A stretch of DNA of 64,000 nt from Maricaulis sp048270095 (lineage in GTDB: Bacteria; Pseudomonadota; Alphaproteobacteria; Caulobacterales; Maricaulaceae): positions 124,001 through 188,000 of the forward strand of contig NZ_JBLWTL010000003.1 in assembly GCF_048270095.1 (NCBI RefSeq), in the 5' to 3' direction. The notes below the pieces were generated by a model. It was not told where the DNA came from, did no database searches, and was given only the letters and a program-made list of their open reading frames with translations. The translations under genes were made by a program, and so were the position numbers. Positions 1 to 8,474 of the stretch are shown piece after piece (position 1 is the first letter of the stretch; each line of letters begins with the position of its first letter).

Positions 1-114
1 AAGTCAGGTATCGGCGAAGGCTTCATCGAGTTCGACCAACAGAACCAGTCCTTTGATTCAGTTGGCGACATGATCTCCTCCGATTATGATGGACCAGACT
101 ATTACACCTTCTGA
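1..114 (+). CDS. C-terminal fragment of an acidic protein (5' end outside window)
   Basis: An open frame runs from the first base to a TGA at 112-114 and gives 37 residues. The fragment is rich in Asp, Ser, Gln and Gly and ends in Asp-Tyr-Tyr-Thr-Phe. An acidic residue followed by aromatic or hydrophobic residues at the extreme C-terminus is the known terminal signal of PrtD-type type I secretion substrates. A similar end (Asp-Tyr-Ala-Leu-Phe) occurs on the protein at 16637-17506 next to a type I exporter. A perfect hairpin follows 11 bases after the stop, which supports a real gene end. The family cannot be named from so little sequence. Confidence 0.55.
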   Translation, partial: KSGIGEGFIEFDQQNQSFDSVGDMISSDYDGPDYYTF

Positions 115-125
115 TGAAGGCGCTT

Positions 126-150
126 CCAGACCGGGCCCCGCCCGGTCTGG
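126..150 (+). terminator. 10-bp perfect hairpin, probable terminator
   Basis: CCAGACCGGG and CCCGGTCTGG form a perfect 10-bp GC-rich stem around a 5-base loop, 11 bases after the stop codon of the truncated first gene. No T-run follows, so it may terminate inefficiently or protect the mRNA 3' end. It separates the first gene from the glycosyltransferase. Confidence 0.6.
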
Positions 151-265
151 ACGCTGGCTCCAAACTGGACTTAAGTGCGGCGGGTTCTCCTTGAATCCGC
201 CGTTCGCTTGTATGAACGGTCCGGGCGTCCAAGGATGAGGCCACCAGTGCGGGGGATGAACTCAA

Positions 266-1405
266 ATGGCTGCAGCAAGTCGAGCGCCACGCGTCCTCCT
301 GGTCCACTATTGGCTCGTCGGCATGCGTGGTGGGGAGAAAGTCCTCGAAGCCCTCTGCCGGATGTTCCCCGAGGCTGACATTCTCACCCACGTCGTCGAC
401 CGTGAACACTTGTCGCCCCTTCTGAAACAACACCGCATTCTGACGACGTCGATAAACCGGCTTCCCTGGTCAAAACGTCTCTACCAGACGTATCTGCCCT
501 TCATGCCACAAGCGCTCGAAGCCTGTGATCTCACCGGCTACGACCTGGTTATTTCCAGCGAATCCGGCCCTGCGAAAGGGGTGATTGTTCCGCCCGACAC
601 GCCGCATATCTGCTATTGCCATTCACCGATGCGCTATATCTGGGACCAGTATCACGCCTATAAATCATCGGCTGGCCTGCTGGCCGGGATCGCTATGCCC
701 TATATCGCCCACCGGCTCCGGCAGTGGGATGTCACGAGCGCAGCTCGGGTCGATCACTTCGTGGCGAATTCGAACCATGTCGCCAATCGTGTCAGAAAAT
801 ACTGGCGCCGTGACGCTTCGGTCATTCATCCACCCGTCGATATAGCCGCATTCTCGCCCGTCGAACCGCAACAGCGTGGCGATTACTATCTCTGGCTCGG
901 CGAGCTCGCCCCATACAAACGGCCCGACGTCGCAATCGATGCATTCCGGCAATCCGGTCGCAAACTCAAGGTCATCGGCGGCCCCGGCAAGGAGATCTCA
1001 CACTTGCAGAAGTCCGCCGGACCTATGATCGAATTTCTGGGCAAGACGGATTTTGACACGCTCAGACATCATCTCGCCCGATGCAAGGCATTGGTGTTCC
1101 CGGGCGAAGAAGACTTTGGAATTGTGCCGGTTGAAGCCTTGGCTTCAGGTCGGCCGGTGATTGGCTTCAATCGTGGCGGGGTCCGCGATACAGTGACCGA
1201 CGGTCGAACCGGCATTCTGTATGATGACCCCAGTGCAGCCGGGCTGAATGCCGCCATCGACCGGTTCGAGACCAGCGGTCTCGACATCTGCGACACAGCC
1301 GTGTTCACGGACGCGGCGGCGAATTTCTCCGAAGCCCGTTTTATCGAGGAAATGTGGTCCGCCGTCAGATCGCAATCTTTGCCGCACGGGGCTGATTGGC
1401 AGTAA
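266..1405 (+). CDS. GT4-family (group 1) glycosyltransferase
   Basis: Cytoplasmic retaining glycosyltransferase that should add a sugar from a nucleotide donor to the lipid-linked exopolysaccharide repeat unit. It is 379 aa long, as expected for a GT-B fold enzyme. The N-terminal domain has the HYW...GGEK stretch (residues 14-25) seen in WbaZ-like proteins. The C-terminal donor domain carries the GT4 E-x7-E motif in PGEEDFGIVPVE (about 279-290), followed by a Gly-rich loop. A GGGGGA ribosome site at 251-256 sits 9 bases before the ATG. The stop TAA overlaps the next ATG by one base (TAATG), so it is translationally coupled to the flippase. Donor and acceptor sugars cannot be read from the sequence. 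Confidence 0.88.
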   Translation: MAAASRAPRVLLVHYWLVGMRGGEKVLEALCRMFPEADILTHVVDREHLSPLLKQHRILTTSINRLPWSKRLYQTYLPFMPQALEACDLTGYDLVISSESGPAKGVIVPPDTPHICYCHSPMRYIWDQYHAYKSSAGLLAGIAMPYIAHRLRQWDVTSAARVDHFVANSNHVANRVRKYWRRDASVIHPPVDIAAFSPVEPQQRGDYYLWLGELAPYKRPDVAIDAFRQSGRKLKVIGGPGKEISHLQKSAGPMIEFLGKTDFDTLRHHLARCKALVFPGEEDFGIVPVEALASGRPVIGFNRGGVRDTVTDGRTGILYDDPSAAGLNAAIDRFETSGLDICDTAVFTDAAANFSEARFIEEMWSAVRSQSLPHGADWQ

Positions 1406-2706
1406 TGTTGCTGGGCCGCCTGAGATCATTGCGCGAACGCGTCCGCGCTCAACCCGAATTGATCGGCCGCACCGCGATCGTCCTGCTCATCAAGCTGGGC
1501 GCGGCCGGACTGTCTTATGCAATGTTCATTGCGATCGCCCGCGCACTCGACGCGGAAGCGTTCGGCAGTTTCGGTCTGGCATTTTCGGCCGCCACCCTGG
1601 GCGCCGTAATTATCGGATTTGGGCAGAAGGCCTATATTCTCCGGCGCGCGCCAGTCTTGTTCGCCGCCCGAAACCAGGCAGCGGTCGGAGCCCTCAATCG
1701 CCGCGCCCTCCTGGTATTTGCCTTGATGACAATCCTGATAGGCGGCCTCGGCCTTCTTGCTGTGACCGCCTGGCCAACCACCCTTCCCGCTGGATTGTGG
1801 CTATGGGCGACTGGGGCAGCGGGATTGTTCGCGCTCGCCGAATATCAGCAAAGCACGGCCCGTTCGGCCGGAATTTTCATTCGCGCGCTGGCGCCCCGAG
1901 ATTTGGTCTGGCGGATTTTGGTGATCGCTTTTGCCGTCGGAGCCGCGAGCGCCACTTGGATGTCCGCGCAAAGCATCTTTGCTGCCCTTGTCCTGTCGCT
2001 GGCAGGTTTGCTCCTGGCCCAACAGGCGTGGCTCCCCCCCCTGCGGCCCGGACTCGCCGCGCCGGCAGTGGACGATCGCTCCCGTGTCTGGCTGACGGCC
2101 TCAGTCGGCCTGTGGGGCGTTGCTATTATACAAGCCCTGATCCCCAACCTCTCGGTCCTTGCCGCGGGGTTTATCCTTGATGTTGATACGGCCGGGCTTT
2201 TATTCGCCGCGCTGCGCACGGCCATGTTGCTGCAGATCTTCCAGATGGCCGCCAATCTTGTGATTGCTCCGTCCATCGCCCGCCTGCAGGCCGAGAACAA
2301 TCTCATAAAGCTTCAGACCGAAAGCCGCCTCATCACGCTGCTCGCCGCACTGCCCTTGGCTGGCCTGCTTATCATTTTTGCACTGGCGGGCGATTGGGTG
2401 ATGTCGATTTTTGGGCCGGAGTATGCCGGTTCCGGATCAATACTACTGGTACTGGCGCTGGGTTTTTCGACCAATGCCGTCTGCGGACCAACCGCGCAAA
2501 TGATGGAATCTCTCCATGATGAGCGTGCCCTTTTTGTTATTCTGACCGTCTCGGCAGCCATTTCCACGGTGCTGATATTCATTCTCGGTTTCGCTTTCGG
2601 CGTGCTGGGAGTAGCCGTGGCCGTGTCCTTGCACAGCGTCATGTGGAATTTCGCGGCCTATATCCGGATCTGGCGACGCCATGGTATCCGGGTCGGCCTG
2701 ATCTGA
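1405..2706 (+). CDS. Wzx-type polysaccharide flippase (MOP superfamily)
   Basis: Integral inner-membrane protein of about 433 aa with roughly 12-14 hydrophobic helices, typical of the polysaccharide-specific transport family that flips undecaprenyl-linked repeat units to the periplasm. The ATG at 1405 overlaps the preceding TAA; a TTG at 1396 is possible but less likely. It follows the glycosyltransferase and precedes a sulfotransferase, so it belongs to the assembly operon. Family assignment rests on length, helix pattern and context, because Wzx proteins lack strict motifs. Confidence 0.82.
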   Translation: MLLGRLRSLRERVRAQPELIGRTAIVLLIKLGAAGLSYAMFIAIARALDAEAFGSFGLAFSAATLGAVIIGFGQKAYILRRAPVLFAARNQAAVGALNRRALLVFALMTILIGGLGLLAVTAWPTTLPAGLWLWATGAAGLFALAEYQQSTARSAGIFIRALAPRDLVWRILVIAFAVGAASATWMSAQSIFAALVLSLAGLLLAQQAWLPPLRPGLAAPAVDDRSRVWLTASVGLWGVAIIQALIPNLSVLAAGFILDVDTAGLLFAALRTAMLLQIFQMAANLVIAPSIARLQAENNLIKLQTESRLITLLAALPLAGLLIIFALAGDWVMSIFGPEYAGSGSILLVLALGFSTNAVCGPTAQMMESLHDERALFVILTVSAAISTVLIFILGFAFGVLGVAVAVSLHSVMWNFAAYIRIWRRHGIRVGLI

Positions 2707-2718
2707 CCGGATGGATCG

Positions 2719-3582
2719 ATGAAACCGAATTTTCTCTACCTCGGTGGTGACAAATGCGGCTCGACCTGGCTGCACAGAATCCTGATGCAGCATCCTGAAA
2801 CACGACTGCCAAGCTCCAAGGAGCTCTTCTTTTTCGATCGCTACTTCGACCGTGGGACTGAGTGGTACACGCGTCAGTTTGAGGGTCTTGATGCGCCGAG
2901 AGTCGGGGAAATCTGTCATGATTATCTCTACAGCCCCGCGGCTTTGGAGCGCATCGCGGACTACTTTGACGACAACGCTATATTTCTGATTTTCCTTCGA
3001 AACCCATATGTTAGAATGCTCTCTCATCACCGCTATCTGCAGCGTATCGGCAAAACCACAAGCGCGCTGGACACTGCGCTGTCGTCGCATGGCGGCCTCA
3101 TCGCCCACAGCCTCTATCTGCGGCCCGTTCAGCAAGCTATCAACCTGCTGGGCAGGGAGCGGGTGAAAATTCTGAAATTTGAAGACCTTGCCGGTGACCC
3201 GCTTCGGTTTGGCCAGAGCGTGTCCGACGCGCTCGGCATCCGCTTTGTCGCCGACCTTCCCTATGCGGACAGAGTCCTTGAAGGAAGCTCGGCGCGGTCG
3301 GCCAGGCTCGTTCGAATATTGCGGGCAGCGGGCTGGCGCCTGCGTGATGCCGGTCTTCAAAACCTGGTCGGCTCGGTGAAATCCCATCCGCTAGTTGAGC
3401 GTCTCCTGTTCCAGGGCAAGAGCGCACGCACCTCGTCCGGGGACGCCCATATGACTCCGCGTATTGCTCGGCTGATCCAGCAATTCCGTGAAGAGGCAAT
3501 CGGTTTGGAACAAGTCTGCGATCTGGATTTTTCGGATTGGCACGCAACGCTGGACGGTGTCGCAGAGCCCGGCAATCAATAG
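2719..3582 (+). CDS. PAPS-dependent sulfotransferase
   Basis: Predicted cytosolic sulfotransferase (287 aa) that moves sulfate from PAPS to a hydroxyl group, here probably on a sugar of the exopolysaccharide. The N-terminal 5'-phosphosulfate loop is GGDKCGSTWL (residues 9-18). A 3'-phosphate-binding segment with FLRNPYVRMLSHH lies near residue 95-107. It starts 12 bases after the flippase stop and is co-oriented. Its 3' end overlaps the convergent membrane-protein gene by 7 bases. The natural acceptor is inferred from context only; sulfation of a glycolipid is also possible. Confidence 0.85.
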   Translation: MKPNFLYLGGDKCGSTWLHRILMQHPETRLPSSKELFFFDRYFDRGTEWYTRQFEGLDAPRVGEICHDYLYSPAALERIADYFDDNAIFLIFLRNPYVRMLSHHRYLQRIGKTTSALDTALSSHGGLIAHSLYLRPVQQAINLLGRERVKILKFEDLAGDPLRFGQSVSDALGIRFVADLPYADRVLEGSSARSARLVRILRAAGWRLRDAGLQNLVGSVKSHPLVERLLFQGKSARTSSGDAHMTPRIARLIQQFREEAIGLEQVCDLDFSDWHATLDGVAEPGNQ

Positions 3583-4565
3583 ATTGCCGCCTCGACGCAT
3601 TTGACCGCCGTATGCGCCAGACCCAATAGCGCAATCGCGATGAAGTTTCGCCGCGTCAGCATGACGGCGAGCAAAGGGATAAAGAAGAAGTAATATCGCG
3701 CATTTTGGAAAGCATGGGTGATTTCAGCCATGCCGATCAGAGTGACTGCAAATGCGAAAACATAGTGCCGCACCTGGAACAGGCGCCGCCGCGATTCCGG
3801 ATCTGCAGCCAGCACCGCCAAGACTATGGCCGTAAATGCGGCATCCACATACCAGGCCAGATCATGGCGGGTAAAAAAGTGCATGGACGAGAAGAATACG
3901 ACCAGCGTTTCCAGCGGGTTATATTCAGGATTGACGACCGTCCGGGTCCAGTTGAACCGCTGCAACTCAGGGCCCAGAAAGGGTATTCTCTGGGCAATTC
4001 CCATATTGAGCAGGTGATTGAGGCCAACCGCAAAGGCCAGAAACACCGACGGGGCGAGCCAGGTAAAGCGGACCTTTTGCGCGACAATGATCGATCGGAA
4101 TATGGCGATCACGAAGAAGTTGTTTTCCCTCAGGAACAAACCCATCCCGACCAGGACCAGAATGACCGCCATATCCACCCAGATCCGCGCGTTTAGCGCG
4201 ATCAGGCAGAACGGGAAGACCAGAAATTCGATATGGATCCGGCTGAAAAGAAACGTGGTCATCGGCCAGACGAGAGCCAGCACCAGTGTGTTTTTGTCGA
4301 TCAGGCCAAGCCGATGGAAGACAAGGCTCAGCACCAGGCAGACCGATAGAATTAAAAGCCTGATCAGTGCTGTCGAAACTCGACCGGCTGCATCGGTTCC
4401 GAAGAAAAACTCATTGAAAGCGCCAATGTATTTGTATTCGTCCGGCCGCAAGTCGGTCACAATAAATGTGGTCTGCAGGGCGGCCTGGATCAGGAGGCAC
4501 AACGCAGTCACGATGAAAACATCGCGCACCTCGTCAGGCCGTGGGCTCAGGGCTGGTTGGTCCAT
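3576..4565 (-). CDS. Polytopic membrane protein of the polysaccharide locus, unknown function
   Basis: About 329 aa with eight or more hydrophobic segments, on the opposite strand to its neighbours. The reading frame stays open further upstream, into the pyruvyl transferase gene, but that part is shadow coding. The Met at 4565 (MDQPALSPRPDE) starts the membrane-like sequence and leaves a 120-base divergent intergenic region. Just after the first helix lies DLRPDEYKYIGAF; acidic residues in that position recall lipid-linked GT-C transferases or EpsG-like polymerases, but there is no firm family match. It could be a polymerase, a lipid-linked sugar transferase or an acetyltransferase-like protein. 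It is the only minus-strand gene inside this part of the locus. Confidence 0.7.
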   Translation of the reverse strand: MDQPALSPRPDEVRDVFIVTALCLLIQAALQTTFIVTDLRPDEYKYIGAFNEFFFGTDAAGRVSTALIRLLILSVCLVLSLVFHRLGLIDKNTLVLALVWPMTTFLFSRIHIEFLVFPFCLIALNARIWVDMAVILVLVGMGLFLRENNFFVIAIFRSIIVAQKVRFTWLAPSVFLAFAVGLNHLLNMGIAQRIPFLGPELQRFNWTRTVVNPEYNPLETLVVFFSSMHFFTRHDLAWYVDAAFTAIVLAVLAADPESRRRLFQVRHYVFAFAVTLIGMAEITHAFQNARYYFFFIPLLAVMLTRRNFIAIALLGLAHTAVKCVEAAIY

Positions 4566-4602
4566 GTCTCTATTTCCCCAGCCCTTGTGTGTCGCAACAG
4601 GC

Positions 4603-4617
4603 TTAATGGCTAATTTA
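4603..4617. promoter_or_regulatory. CtrA-like box (TTAA-N7-TTTA) in a divergent promoter region
   Basis: TTAA, seven bases, then TTTA matches seven of the eight specified bases of the alphaproteobacterial CtrA consensus TTAA-N7-TTAA. It lies in the 120-base gap between the divergent membrane-protein gene (start 4565) and the pyruvyl transferase (start 4686). Such matches arise by chance in AT-rich gaps, so this is only a candidate. Confidence 0.3.
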
Positions 4618-4685
4618 CACGGCCTGATTACATCCTGTCCTACTCGAATGTCAGCGACGGTGGAACGGGTTGCGACCGAAATGAT

Positions 4686-5903
4686 ATGATAATGCCGACC
4701 CAAACCAGACCGGCCATTGCCGCAGTGATGTACAGCCCGAATCTCGGGGACGGCGCGATCGCGGCGTGCGTGGATCAGGCCGTTCGTCAGCATGACCCGT
4801 CGATCGAACCCGCCTGGATTGACCTTGCCGGCCGCACGGAAATCCCCCGGACCTATTCGCCCCACCGGCACAATCTGCTGGGATTGCTGGACTCGCTGCC
4901 GCCGCCGCTCGACCGGGTGGCCGGCGAGCAAATCATCCGCCATCAGGTCCGTACACGGTTACGGCCTCGCCTGGAGCATGTTCTGCCCGCGACCAGCGCG
5001 ATACTGATTGGAGGTGGCCAGCTGTTTTCGGACGCCCATATGAACTTCCCGGTGAAGCTTTTTGAGCTGGGAACGCAGGCAGATGCCCGCCGGATTCCGA
5101 TGGCCATTCACGGTGTCGGCGTCGCTCGAACCTGGCGGCCTCGCGCTGCGGCGCTGTTCGCAGGACTGCTGGACAGTTCGCAATTGATCTCGATCTGCGT
5201 TCGTGACACCGCGTCCCGCGACAATCTCGAACGCCTCATCACCGACCACGGATTAAAGCGCTCCACCGTCGACGTCCGAATGGCTCCCGATCCCGCCTTC
5301 ATGGCAGCGGAAACGTTTGAATTGCAGACTTCCGGGACTGACACCGGCCGCATCGGGCTTGGCGTCACCCACCCTGCGGCGCTGCACGCCCATGGAGACT
5401 ATGCGAGGGTCTCCGAGCACGAAGCAATCCTTCGCCTCGCCGAACTTGCATCCAGCCTCATCGCCTCCGGATTCCGTCCAGTCCTGTTCACGAATGGCGC
5501 CTTCGAGGACGAGGCCTTCCTTGCGAAATTCGTCAAGTCGGCCGCCTTCTCAGCGCTCGAGGCGGAGGTTGAGGTCGCGCCGAAACCGGCCTCGCCGCAG
5601 GCGCTCGCACAATCGATCGCAGGGTTTGACGGGGTCATCGCGCATCGCCTGCATGCCAATATCCTGTCCTACGCTATGGGCGGTGTCCCGGTCGGCCTTG
5701 CGTGGGATGCCAAGATGCACGGGTTTTTCAGCCTCATCGGGGAAACTGCCCTGCTCCAGCAGGGCGCTCGTCCGGATGCGTCACGGGCGGTCAATAGTTT
5801 GCAGGACGGGTTGAAGCGGCGCACCGATTTGAGACAGCGTGCCCGCGAGTTATCGCAGGCCGCCCGTTCGGGTGTGCTGGAGAGTCTGAATAGTGTGTGC
5901 TAG
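4686..5903 (+). CDS. Polysaccharide pyruvyl transferase family protein
   Basis: Predicted to add a pyruvate ketal from phosphoenolpyruvate to an exopolysaccharide sugar, creating a negative charge. The 405-aa protein shows the family features in order: NLGDGAI near residues 19-25, the IGGGQLFSD loop in the first third, a GVGVA segment, and the C-terminal IAHRLHANILSYAMGGVP region with conserved His-Arg-Leu-His. Either ATG 4686 or ATG 4692 could start it. It opens the second plus-strand block and is followed within about 50 bases by the OPX gene. Members of this family also include CsaB-type enzymes, so the acceptor is inferred from the locus. Confidence 0.85.
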   Translation: MIMPTQTRPAIAAVMYSPNLGDGAIAACVDQAVRQHDPSIEPAWIDLAGRTEIPRTYSPHRHNLLGLLDSLPPPLDRVAGEQIIRHQVRTRLRPRLEHVLPATSAILIGGGQLFSDAHMNFPVKLFELGTQADARRIPMAIHGVGVARTWRPRAAALFAGLLDSSQLISICVRDTASRDNLERLITDHGLKRSTVDVRMAPDPAFMAAETFELQTSGTDTGRIGLGVTHPAALHAHGDYARVSEHEAILRLAELASSLIASGFRPVLFTNGAFEDEAFLAKFVKSAAFSALEAEVEVAPKPASPQALAQSIAGFDGVIAHRLHANILSYAMGGVPVGLAWDAKMHGFFSLIGETALLQQGARPDASRAVNSLQDGLKRRTDLRQRARELSQAARSGVLESLNSVC

Positions 5904-5953
5904 CCACACAGACAGGAAGTTGGCACACGCGTGCCACAATGGGAGTCGCTGAG

Positions 5954-6532
5954 ATGCAACCGATATCTGTGTTCCGCCTGGTTTCTTTCCTCAGTGTTCT
6001 GTTGATCGCGGCCTGCGCATCAACATCAACTGGCCCGACACCGACCGATGCCGCCCCGAATATGTTTGATCGGGTCGAATACCGGCTGGGCGCCGGCGAC
6101 CAGCTGAGAATTATCGTGTTCGGTGAGGACGACCTGTCAGGTGAATTCGTCGTCGATGGTCGCGGTACAGTATCCTTGCCCCTGATCGGCGAAATCGATG
6201 CCGGTGGATTGACGCCGCGAGAATTTCAGCAGGCCTTCGCCGCCGCGCTTCGTGACGGCTATCTCAACGACCCGCGGGTCAGCGTCGAGGTCATCAATTT
6301 CCGGCCCTATTATATTCTCGGCGAGGTCGAGGCTGCAGGTGAATATCCATTTTCCGATGGCCTCACGGTCATGAATGCCGTGGCGACAGCCGGAGGCTTC
6401 ACCTATCGAGCCAACCGCCGCGTCGTATTTATCCGGCACGCGGGCAGCGACCAGGAAGTTGAAGTCCCCCTCCTGGCGGTCACGGAGGTTCAACCCGGCG
6501 ACACAATTCGTATCGGCGAGCGTTTCTTCTGA
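5954..6532 (+). CDS. Short Wza-like outer-membrane polysaccharide export (OPX) lipoprotein
   Basis: Periplasmic/outer-membrane export protein of the Wza family. The ATG at 5954 is preceded by GGGAG with an 8-base gap and begins a lipoprotein signal (MQPISVFRLVSFLSVLLIAA) ending in Cys21; the earlier in-frame GTG (5897) and ATG (5939) are less likely. The mature part holds one polysaccharide-export domain (YRLGAGDQLRI...) and one SLBB-type domain (YYILGEVEAAGEYPF). At about 192 aa it stops after the SLBB domain and lacks the C-terminal amphipathic helix by which E. coli Wza spans the outer membrane. It should therefore need a partner barrel, probably the one at 8969-10240. Confidence 0.88.
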   Translation: MQPISVFRLVSFLSVLLIAACASTSTGPTPTDAAPNMFDRVEYRLGAGDQLRIIVFGEDDLSGEFVVDGRGTVSLPLIGEIDAGGLTPREFQQAFAAALRDGYLNDPRVSVEVINFRPYYILGEVEAAGEYPFSDGLTVMNAVATAGGFTYRANRRVVFIRHAGSDQEVEVPLLAVTEVQPGDTIRIGERFF

Positions 6533-6562
6533 TGCGGCAGGTGTGCTGATCCGGCCAGTTCG

Positions 6563-8350
6563 GTGCTTGGTTATATCTCCCTCGGCCTGATCGGTCTGGC
6601 AGCTTTCACCGCGCTGGGCGCCGACAGTGAAATGGCCAGCTATTTTTTTGGCGGCCCGCTTCTGTTGATCGGAGGATGGGTCGCATGGCGAGACCGTGAA
6701 CTCGGCACAGGCGCCGCCATACTGCTCGCAATCACGCTGCTGTTTTGGGCGCTCGCCGCCTCGCGCGGCCAATTGCAGACCGGGTCGGCGGAGTTCACTG
6801 CTCTGGGCGCGTGTGCGGCGGTGTTCATTTCCGCGCGGACCCTCGCATTCAGGACGAAAAGGGCCAATGGCCTTTCCACAATTCTTCTCGGCTTTTTCCT
6901 GCTCGCCGCAATCATTGCCTTCCTCGACCACATCTGGTCACCCGACCGCATTTTCCTGTTTGAGCGACCCTATCATCTCGGGCGACTATCATCCCCCTTT
7001 CTCTCCGCCAACACAGCCGCAACCTTCTTCGGGATCGGCGTCATCCTGTCAGTTGGCAGACTGCTCCGCGCAATGGTGGGGCGCTCGGGTGACACACGGT
7101 GGAAGCATCTGATCCTGCCGCTGACGACCCTGCTCTTTTGCCTCTCATGCCTGGTTCTGACGGCATCGCGCGCCGGGGTCATCCTCACAGGCGGCTTTGC
7201 CAGCCTGCTGCTGCTCTGGGAGGCGGCACAGCGTTTCCAGCGCGGCGAGCGGCAATCACTCCGGGCACTCCTGGCCGCCAGTATCGGACTCGCGCTGACA
7301 GCGAGTGGCATTGTCTTGCTATCCGGCGAGACCTTTGGCGGCCGGCTCGCGGAGGTCGGCATCGGCGCCGGCTCGCGCAGCGAGCTATGGGCGGCCTATA
7401 GCCGGGCCGCGCTTGAACAATTCTGGTTCGGGGCTGGTCCTGGCGGGTTTGAGTACGTGAATGCACTGTCCACCAATGCGGAGAACGCGTCGACACTGGT
7501 TTTCCAGCGCGCGGCTCACAATATTGCCCTTCAATGGCAACTTCAGACCGGCCTCGCGGGACTTCTCACACTCGCTGGATTCTGGCTCTGGACAGGCCGA
7601 ACCGTCTTGTCCGGCCTGCAACAATCGGCGAAGCCCCGCTGGCTGATCCGGACACTGGTGTGTGCCGGACTCTTCGTGCTCGCGCACGGTCTGTTCGACT
7701 ATGCTTTGGAAATACCGGCCATCGCCTGGCTGACAGCATGGCTGACGGGCCTGGCGGTTGGAATTTCCGCCCCCAGGAGCCGTCCACGACCTCCCGGGGT
7801 GCGGTATGCGGTGGCGCTGGCCATGCTGCTGCTGGCTGCTTGGGCCATGCTTGGGCTCACAGACACGCTGCGGGCGAATGCAGTTCGGACCGCATCAGGG
7901 GACGCCGCGGCCGCCATACTGGCCGCCCCCTTTCCGACGCGGTCCGGCCTGGCGCTGGCGCGCGCACATGCGGATCTCGCGCTCAGCAGCACGCCACCCG
8001 ATTCCGCCCATGCACGTGAGGCGCTTGATCGGGTGCTCGCCCTGGAACCACGCGATGGTCGCGCCGAGGCACGCCTCGCCTACGCGTTCCTGATGTCGGG
8101 AGATAGTCACAGCGCCGCCACGCATTTGAGCCGAAGCTTTCAACTATGGCCCTACGCTCATCCGGACTTCCGGACCTGGCGCCTGGAGCTCTCTGCCGCA
8201 CTCTGGAATCGTTTGGGCGACGACGAGCGGCGCGCCGCGCTGCGGGAACTCCGCCAGGTTCGCCCGGAATGGCGGCGCCCCTGGCTGGAGCGAACCCGGG
8301 CTTGCCAACGCGCCAACCAGCCAGCCTGCATCGGCCTGGACGAAAATTGA
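6563..8350 (+). CDS. Wzy/WaaL-type O-antigen polymerase/ligase family protein with helical tail
   Basis: Inner-membrane protein of about 595 aa that likely polymerises the flipped repeat units. The first about 430 residues are mostly hydrophobic helices. They include the O-antigen-ligase-type region with TASRAGV and, after a large periplasmic loop (GIGAGSRSELW...FGAGPGGFEY), the conserved AHN-x-LQ segment (residues about 315-322). The last about 150 residues are soluble and Ala/Leu-rich with helix-pair spacing like TPR units. Translation probably starts at GTG 6563, since no ATG lies between it and the previous stop. It is 30 bases downstream of the OPX gene. Ligase activity on lipid A is less likely in this context. 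Confidence 0.82.
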   Translation: MLGYISLGLIGLAAFTALGADSEMASYFFGGPLLLIGGWVAWRDRELGTGAAILLAITLLFWALAASRGQLQTGSAEFTALGACAAVFISARTLAFRTKRANGLSTILLGFFLLAAIIAFLDHIWSPDRIFLFERPYHLGRLSSPFLSANTAATFFGIGVILSVGRLLRAMVGRSGDTRWKHLILPLTTLLFCLSCLVLTASRAGVILTGGFASLLLLWEAAQRFQRGERQSLRALLAASIGLALTASGIVLLSGETFGGRLAEVGIGAGSRSELWAAYSRAALEQFWFGAGPGGFEYVNALSTNAENASTLVFQRAAHNIALQWQLQTGLAGLLTLAGFWLWTGRTVLSGLQQSAKPRWLIRTLVCAGLFVLAHGLFDYALEIPAIAWLTAWLTGLAVGISAPRSRPRPPGVRYAVALAMLLLAAWAMLGLTDTLRANAVRTASGDAAAAILAAPFPTRSGLALARAHADLALSSTPPDSAHAREALDRVLALEPRDGRAEARLAYAFLMSGDSHSAATHLSRSFQLWPYAHPDFRTWRLELSAALWNRLGDDERRAALRELRQVRPEWRRPWLERTRACQRANQPACIGLDEN

Positions 8351-8474
8351 CCCGCTATCGCCCCGTGGCGACTCGTCTTGTGCACACTGACTGGACTCGC
8401 CCGCCCCTGGCGCATGCTTTACTCAATTGAGGTATCGTTGTAGCATACACCTAGAGAGTGGGGGTTCGCGTCTC

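Noticed and set aside
4566..4943. N-terminal extension of the membrane protein at 3576-4565
   Set aside because: The extra open frame runs into the pyruvyl transferase gene on the other strand and is charged, non-membrane shadow sequence.
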